Shown: positions 1 through 9,117, counted from the stretch's first letter. The stretch is 44,130 nucleotides of DNA from Candidatus Nitrosopumilus sp. (GCF_028278985.1 NZ_JANQTA010000009.1:1-44130); one strand, 5' to 3'. Translations and numbers: made by a program. Notes: generated from the sequence alone by a model not told the origin.

Positions 1-84
1 ACTGCTACTGCATTCGTTTGGGAGTCTGTTGATAATCCTACGGCATTATCACCACCAGTTAGTACAACTGTCAACGTAAGCTAA
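1..84 (+). CDS. C-terminal end of a truncated upstream gene (probably exported protein)
   Basis: An open frame enters the window at base 1 and ends at TAA 82-84, giving the last 27 residues of a protein. The tail is rich in Thr, Ser, Pro and Val (it ends in TTVNVS). This looks like the end of a beta-rich extracellular domain, but the fragment is too short to assign a family. A T-rich tract at about 103-118 follows and may terminate it. The next gene on the same strand encodes a membrane-anchored extracellular protein. Whether this is truly coding depends on sequence left of the window. Confidence 0.5.
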   Translation, partial: TATAFVWESVDNPTALSPPVSTTVNVS

Positions 85-191
85 AACTAGTTCACATTAC
101 CCTTTTTTTCTTTTTTTGAATCCTACTTAACGAAAGTTATAGATCATTTTTCCAGAAGTAATATCTAGGAGGAAATTTGCAATAAATTAAA
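85..191 (+). promoter_or_regulatory. Intergenic: T-rich terminator-like tract and distant Shine-Dalgarno
   Basis: A poly-T stretch at about 103-118 fits an archaeal terminator of the upstream gene. A TATA-like GTTATAG lies near 135-141. A perfect AGGAGG at 167-172 precedes the ATG at 192, but the 19-nt spacing is much longer than the usual 5-9. No closer in-frame start is available: TTG 177 runs into TAA within two codons. The ribosome-binding role is therefore uncertain. Confidence 0.4.
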
Positions 192-1178
192 ATGAAAACT
201 AAAATTTTAATTCCATTTATTGCAATGTTTATTCTAGTTAATATTCCAAATTCATTTAGTCAGTATGAAGAAGACCATTCTCTTGAATTATTTACAAACA
301 GTAAGGTATATGCTCCTGCACATAATCTTCAAGTATACGGGAATGGATTACCTGAAGAAAATTTAATCATAAGAATTTTTGCACCTGATGAATCAATTGC
401 AAAATTTGATCAATTAACAACTAATTCAGATGGAACATTCAACTATTCTCTGTTAACATGGCCACAACCATCAACAAACTTTCCATATGGAACATACACT
501 GTTGAAGTAATTAGTACTGAACAAAATGGAATCTCTAAAAAAATAGATGTGAAATTTTCTTCTACAACTGAATTACTTGATGTTCCTGTAGAAAGACATG
601 TAAACACTCTTGTCTTTGCTCCAGAAACTGCAGCAATTAGTCAGCCAATTAGAGTATTTGTTCAAACTACAAGTGATGGTCTTCTGATAGGAAATAATCC
701 ACAAGAATTGTTGGAAACAACACATGTTCACTTACCATCTGGAATTTCAGTTCCTTTAACAAATTCCTTTAAGACTTTACATCAAGGATTGTATTATGTA
801 GATTATACCCCAATTGAAGAAGGTACACATGTTTTTCATGTAGTAGCATTTAGTCAAGGAACAACATCACATGGTTCTGCTGCAACTAATGTACTAAGTC
901 AAGATTTGGGTGGGATCTCTGATCAGATTATACGATTAAATGAAATTTTAGGTGAAACATCTAAAGAAGTAGATATCTTGAAATCTGAAATTGCAGGTTT
1001 TGATAGAACTCTGGAAACTGCTAGCGAGAAAATAGATGAAAGTACTGTAACCATTACCGACTCTGTCCCTCTAATCTTTGAGGCCTCATCTCAATTAAAC
1101 TCCCTATTGTTTCCGATCATAGGAGCAATTGGACTCATTGTTGCATTACAAATTGCGATTCTTGCACGAAGAAGATAA
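192..1178 (+). CDS. Secreted, C-terminally membrane-anchored protein of unknown function
   Basis: The 328-residue product has an N-terminal signal peptide (residues 1-23, hydrophobic core ILIPFIAMFILV, likely cleavage after FS). Two or three beta-sandwich-like extracellular segments follow, with Ig-like phrases such as YGTYTVEV near residue 100 and GLYYVDYTP near 200. A heptad-like stretch (about 240-295) leads into one transmembrane helix near 303-325, which ends in RRR. The expected topology is outside-facing with a short positive cytoplasmic tail, as in archaeal S-layer-associated proteins. It is 30 nt upstream of the large subtilase on the same strand, so the two are probably co-transcribed and may act together at the cell surface. 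I do not recognise a named family. Confidence 0.75.
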   Translation: MKTKILIPFIAMFILVNIPNSFSQYEEDHSLELFTNSKVYAPAHNLQVYGNGLPEENLIIRIFAPDESIAKFDQLTTNSDGTFNYSLLTWPQPSTNFPYGTYTVEVISTEQNGISKKIDVKFSSTTELLDVPVERHVNTLVFAPETAAISQPIRVFVQTTSDGLLIGNNPQELLETTHVHLPSGISVPLTNSFKTLHQGLYYVDYTPIEEGTHVFHVVAFSQGTTSHGSAATNVLSQDLGGISDQIIRLNEILGETSKEVDILKSEIAGFDRTLETASEKIDESTVTITDSVPLIFEASSQLNSLLFPIIGAIGLIVALQIAILARRR

Positions 1179-1208
1179 TTATAATAATACACAATGAGGA
1201 ATTGAATT

Positions 1209-4200
1209 ATGCCCAAAGTGGCAATTTTCTTATCAATTATTCTTCTTTCATCTGGCGTTGTTAATTCTTATGCAATAGAAAATGAAGTTTTACAAAATTT
1301 TGATAATTCTAATTCAATCATATTTGATTCTGGAATTGTTCAAGTAAATGAAAATTTTTTTACTGAAAATAATGTGAAACGGTATTTAGTATTTGGAACA
1401 AGTAATCTAGACAATAATTTAATTAAAAACAATTCAATTTATCAAATTAATTCTGATAATGGATTTTTTTATGTTACATTATTATCTGAAAAGAATGCAT
1501 CTAACTTAATTTCCAAGGGCTATTACGTTGTTGAGGATACACAATTAGATTTTCATTCAACAGAACAATCTTCAGATATTTCAAGAATCTCACAAATTTC
1601 TAAATCTGATATTGCAGAAAAAAAATATGGATATTCTGGAAATGGAACTACAATAGCAATAGTTGATACTGGTGTAGATTTTTCAAATCTAGATATTCAA
1701 CATTCTCTAGCAAGAAATGAAATTAATCATCCAATAATGTTTGATCCTGATGGTCAAGGAATAATTCTAACTAATGCAACATTTTTTGCATACATTGATG
1801 AAAATGAAATAATTCGAAATTATAGTAAACCAATTCCTTCTCATATGACATCTTCTGCATATGTGTCAAGAGAAGGTGTATTCCTAGATGTTTCTCAAGG
1901 AGGAAAAGGAAGTAAGATACCAATTTACAATTCATTTTTTCCACAGTTGGGTTCCTCAATAATTTTTAATGGTACTTTAGCAAATGATATGAAAATTGGT
2001 GATAATAATAGAGATTATATCAAATCAAAAAGTGGTGAATACCATCTAGGAGTAGTTTATCAAGGTGCATTATCAGGACCTCTCGCTAGAATCCAAGTTG
2101 TACCAGTTTTAGTTGTTGATTCATTTCAACCAGGAGTATACGACACAATAATCCCAGATCTTTCAACATCATGGGAAGACTACACAAGATTTGATCTAAA
2201 ACCTGGAACACAACCTGATTATGATTTTGATTTCACTGATGAAAAACCAATTGTGTTGGGAAGTGGAAATGAATTTCTTGTTTATGATTCTAACAAAGAT
2301 GGAAAATCTGATTATAGTGCAGGAACAATTGGTGCGCATGTTTTAGATGTTTATGGCGTAATTAGAAACAATTCTACAAATATTCATGATTCACTCAATG
2401 CCATAAACGGAACAATTCTTCCACCATTAGATCCTGAGGGTGAATTCTTTGGATTAATGACTGATTTTCAAGGTCATGGAACCTCTAGTGCAGCATCAAT
2501 TGTGTCAAGAGGTCATTTGACTTATGACATTTACAATGATTCAAAAAAACATAGTATTACTGGTGTTGCACCTAATGCAAAAATTGTTCCCGTTAAAGCA
2601 TTGTGGTTTGGTGATACTGTATATGGTTGGTTATGGGCAGCAGGATTTGATAACACTGGAACAAATTGGAAATTTTCTGGAAATCCTCGAGTTGATATAA
2701 TTTCCAATAGTTGGGGTGTTTCAACTTTTCCAACTTTTGATGCTGCACCAGGAATGGATCTTCTTTCATTAATTCTTAGCGTACTATCAACTCCTCATTC
2801 ATTAGATGATGATTATCCTGGTGTTACAATTATTTCAAGTGCTGGAAATTCTGGACATGGTTATGGGACAATTGGTTTACCAAATGCATCTCCATTTGGA
2901 ATATCCGTTGGTGCAACAACTAACAATGTGTATGTAGGATATGGTCCTTTCAAGGATCAACCAAGATTTGGAGATACCACTGCTCACTATAACCATGTGG
3001 TAGATTTTTCAAGTAGAGGACCTAGTATAATTGGAGACCCTAAACCTGATGTTATGAGTATTGGTGCACATGGATTTACACCATCTAATGTTTTAACACC
3101 CAAAAAGGATTCCAAAGATGAACCAATTTCATTATTTGGAGGAACAAGTATGGCTGCTCCAATAGTATCTGGTAGTGCAGCAATTGTTATAGAAGCTATG
3201 AAAGATCAATCAAAAAATTATGATCCATTTCTGATAAAAAATATTTTGATGTCTTCAGCAACTGATTTGAGAAATGATCCTTTTACTCAAGGATCGGGTT
3301 TGGTAGATGTTTCAAAAGCACTAGATTTTGTAAACGGAACAAAAGGAGTCTTCATTGTTCATAATGATAAATCGTATGAGAATTTACGAAAAATCTTGGA
3401 ACCTTCTTTAAAGAATGTAAATTCAACTGAGATTGGATTTGAACAATTTGAATTACCCACAAAATCTCTTCCTATGACAAGTTGGTTTGCAGGCCAATTA
3501 TTACCTGAAGAACGTAGTACAACAACATTTACAATTGAAAATCCTTCTAACGAGGAAATTGTTGTAAAAATTGAACCTCAACAGTTATCCTTAATTCATA
3601 AAACTGAATATGATGGAAAAACAATTCCTAGAGAACAAGATTCAATTCTAAATAAAACTGGAACATTTACTCCTAATTACATAAAACTTTCAGATGTTAA
3701 ACGTCATTCTACTGTAGATGAATTTTTTGATGAAAAAAATCCTATCCCTATAAATTCAGAATTAATGATTTTGAATGTAAACTTCCCATTTGATAATTTT
3801 ATGAATGATACTGCTGATGTTTATGCAGATGATTTACAAATATCTTCATTGTATCTCTATGATTGGATAGATTCTGATAATAATACAAAAATTTCTAGTA
3901 ATGAACTTTCAATGGTAAATCGAGCTGGATCTTGGGGAACAGTACAAGAACTACGTGTTTCAGATCCTAATGAAAAATTCGATGGAATTCCATTGGTTGG
4001 TGTATATCCAGTTCCCACAAAATATTCTTACTGGTTAGGTGATACAAAAATAAATTCGACATCAATAGATTATACTTTGTCTGCAAGTTATTATCATAAA
4101 GAAAAATGGTCCTTGCTTTGGACAGAGTCTGAATCTATAGTAGTTCCTGCAAATGATAAATCTACATTTGATGTAACCTTAGTTACTCCAACAGATCTTC

Positions 4201-5039
4201 CAACTGGAGTCTATCAAGGATTTCTTAATTTTGAAAGTAAACATCATACTATCAATACACCTGTATCTTTTGTTTCAAAAACTTTAGTTGATCAAAATGA
4301 TTCAATTGTAATTCTAGAAGGAAAAGATAGTGATGATGTAATGTATGGTAATGGATATACTAAAGGAGCATTTGATATGGTAAATCGTTACATGGCTGGA
4401 GACTGGAGACAATTTTATTTTGATGTTCAAGATGAATTGATTAATTCTGCTGCAATAGAACTATCATGGGAACACGATGATACAAATCTCTCTGTTTTTG
4501 TAATGGATCCTTCTGGAAAAATTATTCAAACAAACGTCCCTTCAGGAGTTTTTGGACATTTCCTTGGATGGGCATCACTTGATTGGTTAGGTAATTCTGT
4601 TTTTAGTCAAGGTGGTGGATTTTATCCTGTAAAAAATAAGGATGACACTTCAATTGTTCTTTACGTTCCAATTAATCAAACTGGTACATATTCAATATTA
4701 ACACATTCCACATTGTTTGGTGGTAATTCTACTACAGAACCAATTTCTTTTGTTGGAAAATTTTCAAATATTTCAAAAGACTTGATGATTGATTCAACTG
4801 ATGAATCAAACTTACTTACAAATGAGATTTCTGAATCAAACCAGCAGTCTAAAGTAAATAAGGAATCTATTGAAGCCTCTAAAGAAAAAAATGAGATCTT
4901 AAATGATCTTAAATTAGAACAAAATATTGATCAGAAGGATAATGATTCATTCACACTTGGAGTAGTTATTGGAATTATCTCTGGAATTGCGATCGGATCT
5001 GTAGCAATTTTCCTTCTAAGACAAAAACCGTCAAAATAA
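1209..5039 (+). CDS. Large membrane-anchored subtilisin-like serine protease (S8)
   Basis: This 1276-residue subtilase begins with a signal peptide (about 1-22). The catalytic triad motifs are all present: Asp153 in AIVDTGVDFS, His423 in DFQGHGTSSAA and Ser647 in GGTSMAAP. The oxyanion Asn lies in SSAGNSGHG. Between Asp153 and His423 there are about 270 residues, against roughly 30-40 in simple subtilisins, so a large insert domain is present. After the catalytic domain (ending near 690) come about 500 residues of beta-rich extracellular domains. A charged linker and a transmembrane helix near 1245-1268 then end in RQKPSK. The family cleaves peptides outside the cell. Here the enzyme is tethered and could process surface-layer or secreted proteins. 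The ATG is preceded by GAGGAATTGAATT. Confidence 0.9.
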   Translation: MPKVAIFLSIILLSSGVVNSYAIENEVLQNFDNSNSIIFDSGIVQVNENFFTENNVKRYLVFGTSNLDNNLIKNNSIYQINSDNGFFYVTLLSEKNASNLISKGYYVVEDTQLDFHSTEQSSDISRISQISKSDIAEKKYGYSGNGTTIAIVDTGVDFSNLDIQHSLARNEINHPIMFDPDGQGIILTNATFFAYIDENEIIRNYSKPIPSHMTSSAYVSREGVFLDVSQGGKGSKIPIYNSFFPQLGSSIIFNGTLANDMKIGDNNRDYIKSKSGEYHLGVVYQGALSGPLARIQVVPVLVVDSFQPGVYDTIIPDLSTSWEDYTRFDLKPGTQPDYDFDFTDEKPIVLGSGNEFLVYDSNKDGKSDYSAGTIGAHVLDVYGVIRNNSTNIHDSLNAINGTILPPLDPEGEFFGLMTDFQGHGTSSAASIVSRGHLTYDIYNDSKKHSITGVAPNAKIVPVKALWFGDTVYGWLWAAGFDNTGTNWKFSGNPRVDIISNSWGVSTFPTFDAAPGMDLLSLILSVLSTPHSLDDDYPGVTIISSAGNSGHGYGTIGLPNASPFGISVGATTNNVYVGYGPFKDQPRFGDTTAHYNHVVDFSSRGPSIIGDPKPDVMSIGAHGFTPSNVLTPKKDSKDEPISLFGGTSMAAPIVSGSAAIVIEAMKDQSKNYDPFLIKNILMSSATDLRNDPFTQGSGLVDVSKALDFVNGTKGVFIVHNDKSYENLRKILEPSLKNVNSTEIGFEQFELPTKSLPMTSWFAGQLLPEERSTTTFTIENPSNEEIVVKIEPQQLSLIHKTEYDGKTIPREQDSILNKTGTFTPNYIKLSDVKRHSTVDEFFDEKNPIPINSELMILNVNFPFDNFMNDTADVYADDLQISSLYLYDWIDSDNNTKISSNELSMVNRAGSWGTVQELRVSDPNEKFDGIPLVGVYPVPTKYSYWLGDTKINSTSIDYTLSASYYHKEKWSLLWTESESIVVPANDKSTFDVTLVTPTDLPTGVYQGFLNFESKHHTINTPVSFVSKTLVDQNDSIVILEGKDSDDVMYGNGYTKGAFDMVNRYMAGDWRQFYFDVQDELINSAAIELSWEHDDTNLSVFVMDPSGKIIQTNVPSGVFGHFLGWASLDWLGNSVFSQGGGFYPVKNKDDTSIVLYVPINQTGTYSILTHSTLFGGNSTTEPISFVGKFSNISKDLMIDSTDESNLLTNEISESNQQSKVNKESIEASKEKNEILNDLKLEQNIDQKDNDSFTLGVVIGIISGIAIGSVAIFLLRQKPSK

Positions 5040-5049
5040 TTGAACAAGG

Positions 5050-5057
5050 TTTATAAG
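5050..5057 (+). promoter_or_regulatory. TATA box of the Rieske-cytochrome b operon
   Basis: TTTATAAG is centred about 29 nt upstream of the Rieske ATG at 5083. This spacing puts the predicted transcription start at or next to the start codon (leaderless or nearly so). No Shine-Dalgarno is visible between them. Confidence 0.65.
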
Positions 5058-5082
5058 CAATTTGGCGAGTACGTCAGCTTGA

Positions 5083-5688
5083 ATGTCAGAGGTGGGGACG
5101 AAAAAGTCTGCCGGATTATCCCGAAGAGACTTTCTAAAGTTAATGGGAGCTGCAGGCACAGGATTAGCATTTGCACCATTCGTTCCATTTGGTAATTTCA
5201 TGCCAAACCCTAATCAGGCTTCATTAGAAAAAGTCCCAGTAATTTTACCTGATGGAACTCAGGCAAACGTTAACTCTTTTCCAGTAAATCACGCTGAAGT
5301 AATTACATATCCTGCAACAGGAGATGCTGCACTTGATGCAGAAGCATTTCGTAAATGGCAATTCATTAGATTGCCAGAAGAACTAGGTGGCGCAAAAAAT
5401 GATGCAGGTGCCTTTAGAGCTTTTAGTATGATTTGTTTACACTTGTGGTGTCTTTGGAAATATTGGCCAGATGATGGAAGAAAGAGAGGCGAATGTCCAT
5501 GTCACGGAAGTATGTATGATCCTGATACTGGAACAGCTTTTGTTGGACCTGCATCTGTACAAGCAGCCCCTTCAAACACTTTACCAAAATTAAGCTTAGA
5601 AGTTGATTCTGCTGGGTTTGTTTTCATTTTACCACCAAAATTCAATGCAAATGATAATGGAGTAGTTGGATATGGCCGCTTCGCTTGA
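5083..5688 (+). CDS. Rieske [2Fe-2S] iron-sulfur protein of a cytochrome bc1/b6f-type complex
   Basis: The 201-residue protein starts with a twin-arginine signal/anchor (SRRDFLKLMG, residues 13-22, then a hydrophobic segment). The two Rieske motifs are clear: CLHLWC with Cys118, His120 and Cys123, and CPCHGS with Cys138, Cys140 and His141. Cys118/His120 and Cys138/His141 bind the cluster, and Cys123-Cys140 would form the disulfide. The spacing between the motifs is 20 residues. In the family, the protein takes electrons from quinol and passes them to a cytochrome or copper protein on the outer face of the membrane. The cytochrome b gene overlaps its end, so the two form an operon. The blue copper gene follows directly. 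Confidence 0.95.
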   Translation: MSEVGTKKSAGLSRRDFLKLMGAAGTGLAFAPFVPFGNFMPNPNQASLEKVPVILPDGTQANVNSFPVNHAEVITYPATGDAALDAEAFRKWQFIRLPEELGGAKNDAGAFRAFSMICLHLWCLWKYWPDDGRKRGECPCHGSMYDPDTGTAFVGPASVQAAPSNTLPKLSLEVDSAGFVFILPPKFNANDNGVVGYGRFA

Positions 5689-7264
5689 AAGAAGAACAGG
5701 AGCTGTTGGCTTCTTCTATTGGTTATGGGATGGTGTAGATAGAACAATTTTTACTGCAATCAAATTTTCATTCCCTGCAAGATTTGTAAGTCCATTTGGT
5801 TTTCTTGGAATGCTTACCTTTATCGTATTTGTCATTCTAGGAATCTCAGGAGCATTACTCATGTTCTATTATCAACCGATTCTTGATAGAGCGTGGGATA
5901 GTGTTCAGTTTATCAATGATGAAGTTCCATTTGGTTTTCATATTAGGAATATTCACTATCATGGTTCCAATGCAATGGTACTTCTTGCAGTTTTACACAT
6001 GTACTATCAATACTTTAGTGGAAGATACAAAATTAGAAACGAAGTCTTATGGATGACTGGTGTTATACTTGGTGTAGTTACAATTCTTGAAGCATTTACA
6101 GGATATGATGTTATTTTCAGTGAAAGAGCAGAACTTGCAATTAGTATTGCTGCGTCGTTAACTACTTCAATTCCAGTGGTAGGACCAACAATTCGTGATG
6201 CGGCGCTGGGTAGTGGATTTTCGGACTTTGTATTAAGATTCTATGCACAACATGTGTTCCTGTTACCTATAGTCATGTTAGGATTAATGGCAGTCCACTT
6301 CCCAAGATTCCTAGTATTTGATGTACCAATGGTAATGGCAATTTCAGGAGCCATCCTAATTACCGGTGGTGTATTCCCAATTGACTTGGGCTTCAAATTT
6401 GAACCCTCGGTTCCTCCTGGAGTCACAGTACCTGAATGGTATTTGACTGGAATCTATGCTTTCATGAGAACTCAATATGACAAGTTTGTAACTGGTCTGC
6501 TGTGGCCGTTGATATTCATTATATCATTTGTATTAATTCCATTCATTGATAGATACAAGAAATTCTCTTGGAGAGATAGACCTATCATCACTGCATTTGG
6601 AATTACTAGTCTTGCCCAAATTATGGTTACTACCTATTGGGGATTCTACATCTCTCCTGATATCTCAGTTCCATTAGTAGAGCGTTTGGTAATAGATCCA
6701 GTATTCTTCTACTCTGTAATGATATTGTTAGTTCCATTAGGATTTGGATTTACTTACATGATGATTAAACTAGCAAATGAAGCAGAAAGAAAATCTAAAC
6801 TTGCAAAGGATAGCGGTCCAAAGAAAGTAGCTTCAATTAATTTGTCTGAAAAATGGATTAATTGGCTACTGATTGCATTATTGGCATTCCAAGTATTCCT
6901 CAATATTGCAGCATATAATGCGGCATTAACAGGAATGAAGAATGTTTCATTACTATTTGTAGGAATTATCCTATTGGTCTTTGCAGCATTCTTCCATATC
7001 TACAGATATGGAATGAGTGAACAAAAGAATGCCCCTCCTCCACCACCATCTCCAGTAGAAGATGAAAAGCCAAAACTAGCAGAACCTGAAGCTACAGAAG
7101 AACCAGGAAAACTTCCAGAAGGAGATGCTTCATCTGACACCAAACCAAAAGAAATTCCAGCTGAAGTTCCAACACCAAAAACTCAGGCTGATCTTGGTGT
7201 TGGTGCAGACCCAAACTCAAACCAAAACCCTAACATCGGTTCAACGGATTTGAATAAACCATGA
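5672..7264 (+). CDS. Cytochrome b (b6/subunit IV-type) of the quinol-oxidising complex
   Basis: The product is about 530 residues with multiple transmembrane helices. The first haem-ligand pair is in RNIHYHG...LHMYY (about His95 and His109, spacing 14). The second is in AQHVF...AVHFPRF with spacing 15, which resembles cytochrome b6 rather than mitochondrial cytochrome b (14). The quinol-oxidation motif PEWY is present near residue 260. The C-terminal 100 residues are a Pro/Glu/Lys-rich hydrophilic tail (PPPPPSPVEDEKPK), unusual for the family. I place the start at ATG 5672, overlapping the Rieske gene by 17 nt; a TTG at 5666 is possible. Both b6-like and subunit IV-like parts lie in one polypeptide. 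Confidence 0.93.
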   Translation: MAASLERRTGAVGFFYWLWDGVDRTIFTAIKFSFPARFVSPFGFLGMLTFIVFVILGISGALLMFYYQPILDRAWDSVQFINDEVPFGFHIRNIHYHGSNAMVLLAVLHMYYQYFSGRYKIRNEVLWMTGVILGVVTILEAFTGYDVIFSERAELAISIAASLTTSIPVVGPTIRDAALGSGFSDFVLRFYAQHVFLLPIVMLGLMAVHFPRFLVFDVPMVMAISGAILITGGVFPIDLGFKFEPSVPPGVTVPEWYLTGIYAFMRTQYDKFVTGLLWPLIFIISFVLIPFIDRYKKFSWRDRPIITAFGITSLAQIMVTTYWGFYISPDISVPLVERLVIDPVFFYSVMILLVPLGFGFTYMMIKLANEAERKSKLAKDSGPKKVASINLSEKWINWLLIALLAFQVFLNIAAYNAALTGMKNVSLLFVGIILLVFAAFFHIYRYGMSEQKNAPPPPPSPVEDEKPKLAEPEATEEPGKLPEGDASSDTKPKEIPAEVPTPKTQADLGVGADPNSNQNPNIGSTDLNKP

Positions 7265-7285
7265 TTTCGAAAATTTCAACCAAAC

Positions 7286-7293
7286 TTTATAAG
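7286..7293 (+). promoter_or_regulatory. TATA box of the blue copper protein gene
   Basis: TTTATAAG is centred about 27 nt before ATG 7317. It has the same core as the Rieske promoter, which suggests that the copper protein has its own transcript although it sits directly after cytochrome b. Confidence 0.6.
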
Positions 7294-7316
7294 AACTTGA
7301 GAGGAACCAGCTAAAT

Positions 7317-7781
7317 ATGGCTGCCCCCACATCTAGTCATGCATATGGGATTGGTGCACTTGCATTCATTGTAGCATTATCTGCTATCACTGTTTTCTAT
7401 ACATCATTTTATCTTCCAGAATCATTAGCAAAACCATCAGTTGATGATCATATTTTACATCCTGAAGAAGAATTTTTCTTAATTGATATTGTTCCAGGTG
7501 CAGTTATTGATGGAAATGAGAACTATGTACCAAACAAACCAACAGTTTTGTTGACATTCACAAACAATGTTAGATGGGTAAACAATGATGATACTGCTCA
7601 CACTGTAACTCCTGATCATAGATATGCAGATGGATATAGTGGTGACTTTGGCTCACCAGGAGTCATTAAACCTGGAGAGACCTATGAATTCTTGTTTACT
7701 GAACCAACTGTAGTTCATTATTTCTGTCAACCTCATCCTTGGATGAAAGGCGAAATATCAGTAGAGAAAAGTAGATTCTAG
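7317..7781 (+). CDS. Membrane-anchored plastocyanin-like blue copper protein
   Basis: The 154-residue protein has one N-terminal transmembrane helix (about 10-32) followed by a cupredoxin domain. The type 1 copper ligands are visible as His95 (DTAHTVTP) and the cluster Cys137, His140 and Met143 in FCQPHPWM. This ligand set is typical of plastocyanin/halocyanin-like proteins. In ammonia-oxidising archaea such proteins replace cytochrome c as mobile or tethered electron carriers. Its position directly after Rieske and cytochrome b indicates that it takes electrons from that complex or passes them to the terminal oxidase. Its stop codon overlaps the convergent gene by 4 nt. Confidence 0.93.
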   Translation: MAAPTSSHAYGIGALAFIVALSAITVFYTSFYLPESLAKPSVDDHILHPEEEFFLIDIVPGAVIDGNENYVPNKPTVLLTFTNNVRWVNNDDTAHTVTPDHRYADGYSGDFGSPGVIKPGETYEFLFTEPTVVHYFCQPHPWMKGEISVEKSRF

Positions 7782-8128
7782 TTAGAATATTTCGCAAAAA
7801 TTATTTTACTTTCAATTTCTTTATGTTGCTCTATAATTGAGACTCTAAATTTCACTTCATGTTCTTGTTCTGGTTCAAATTGAATTAATGCAGTAAATTC
7901 AGCTTTGTCCTGAGGCATTACATCTTTGTTAATGAATAGTCTGGAGACATTTTTTGAAATTTTCTTTTCATTGTATGATTTGTAAACAATGTGTTCGTTT
8001 GAATCTAAGATTGTTGTATTAATCACAACTCCATCATATCTTCCTGGATATGAAACAGAAATCTCTCCAATAATCTCTGATTTTGGCTTAATGTCCGTAG
8101 AATTTAGTTTGAATTCTAAATCTCCCAT
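7778..8128 (-). CDS. Small beta-rich protein of unknown function
   Basis: The 116-residue product is composed mostly of predicted beta strands with no signal peptide or membrane helix. The phrases KPKSEIIGEISVSYPGRYDG and MPQDKAEFTALIQF recall arrestin-fold or Ig-like beta-sandwich proteins, but this is only a resemblance. It is convergent with the blue copper gene and shares the palindromic stop CTAG at 7778-7781. It probably has its own promoter in the 40 nt between it and the tRNA gene. Confidence 0.6.
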   Translation of the reverse strand: MGDLEFKLNSTDIKPKSEIIGEISVSYPGRYDGVVINTTILDSNEHIVYKSYNEKKISKNVSRLFINKDVMPQDKAEFTALIQFEPEQEHEVKFRVSIIEQHKEIESKIIFAKYSN

Positions 8129-8168
8129 AAAATGTGAGGCTATGGCTTGAAATAATAATTTTGTTAAG

Positions 8169-8243
8169 CGGGCCCAAAGGGCTTCGATCCCTTGACCATT
8201 GGATTAGAAGTCCAACACTCTATCCATGCTGAGCTATGGGCCC
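8169..8243 (-). tRNA. tRNA-Arg (anticodon UCU)
   Basis: A complete 75-nt cloverleaf can be drawn. It has a perfect 7-bp acceptor (GGGCCCA/TGGGCCC), a D stem GCTC/GAGT with one G-U pair, an anticodon stem TTGGA/TCCAA around the loop CTTCTAA, a 5-nt variable loop, and a T stem AAGGG/CCCTT. The anticodon UCU reads AGA and AGG, the Arg codons common in this AT-rich genome. The T loop is ATCGAAG, with A at position 54 where T is usual. No intron is present. The 3' CCA is not encoded: the discriminator G is followed by CTT. Confidence 0.93.
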
Positions 8244-8276
8244 AAAAACCTACCAATTAATTACCATTTTAAGGGT

Positions 8277-9116
8277 TTACAGCCATTTTTTATCAAAATT
8301 TTCTCGTTCCATTTTGAATAGAAATTGTTGAGCATATCCTGCATATTCCCCATAATAACTGACAATTTTCTCGTGAAGTAATTCATACTGTTTTTCTGTA
8401 ATTGTTTTTGTTTCAAGATGAAAATTTGAATAATATTTTTCTAAAATTCTAATCATCCATCTGTCTAAAGGAAAAGCTTCCAATTTATTTAATGAAAATA
8501 ACATGATACAATCGGCAACTTTGTTTCCAATTCCTGGAACTTTACAAATTTCTTCTCTTGTTTGACTGTAAGAATATTTCCTTAATTTTTTAAAATCGAT
8601 TTTATTTTCGACTACCATATTTGCTGCAGATTTAATGAATTTAGAACGATATCCAGTTCCACACTTCATAATTTCTTTAATTTGTGCCTCAGCAAGAGTT
8701 TCTGGTTTAGGAAAAACAAAAAACTCTTTTTTATCAAATTCTACTTTTTCCCCAAATTTCTCAGATAATCTTTCTAAACAAATTTTGATTTTTTGAATGT
8801 TAGAATTTGATGAAACAATAAAAGAAATCATGCATTGAAATGGATCTTGATCCATTAATCTTAAACCAAGATAATTTTTTATGGCTTTTTTTGTTGTAGA
8901 ATCTTTTGAAATCATTTTGATGATTTTTTCTAGATTATCGTTATTTCTAAAAAAATCTGATTTGTTTTTTTTAAATGATGTAATTTTGCCAATTTTATCC
9001 ACTTTTAGGATATTTTGACCATTTACACCATACCAGAAATCATCTGTTTTTTGCCAAAGAAATACTTGACCACTTTGGATTGTATTTTCAACATTAATTG
9101 TGTTAAAATTTTGCAT
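8277..9116 (-). CDS. ogg: 8-oxoguanine DNA glycosylase/AP lyase, Ogg1 type
   Basis: The 279-residue product has the N-terminal fold of eukaryote-like OGG1 followed by the HhH-GPD module. The hairpin PGIGNKVADCIMLFSL carries the catalytic Lys, and the conserved Asp follows in FPLDRWMIRILEKYY. In this family the Lys attacks the sugar to excise 8-oxoguanine and the enzyme nicks the abasic site. The length fits archaeal Ogg1-type proteins. It starts 1 nt after the stop of the upstream beta-CASP gene, so both are one transcription unit on the minus strand. Confidence 0.88.
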   Translation of the reverse strand: MQNFNTINVENTIQSGQVFLWQKTDDFWYGVNGQNILKVDKIGKITSFKKNKSDFFRNNDNLEKIIKMISKDSTTKKAIKNYLGLRLMDQDPFQCMISFIVSSNSNIQKIKICLERLSEKFGEKVEFDKKEFFVFPKPETLAEAQIKEIMKCGTGYRSKFIKSAANMVVENKIDFKKLRKYSYSQTREEICKVPGIGNKVADCIMLFSLNKLEAFPLDRWMIRILEKYYSNFHLETKTITEKQYELLHEKIVSYYGEYAGYAQQFLFKMERENFDKKWL

Positions 9117-9117
9117 T

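Noticed and set aside
5666-5671. TTG 5666 as the start of cytochrome b
   Set aside because: ATG 5672 is two codons later and gives the natural N-terminus MAASLERR; the TTG adds only two residues. Cannot be excluded.
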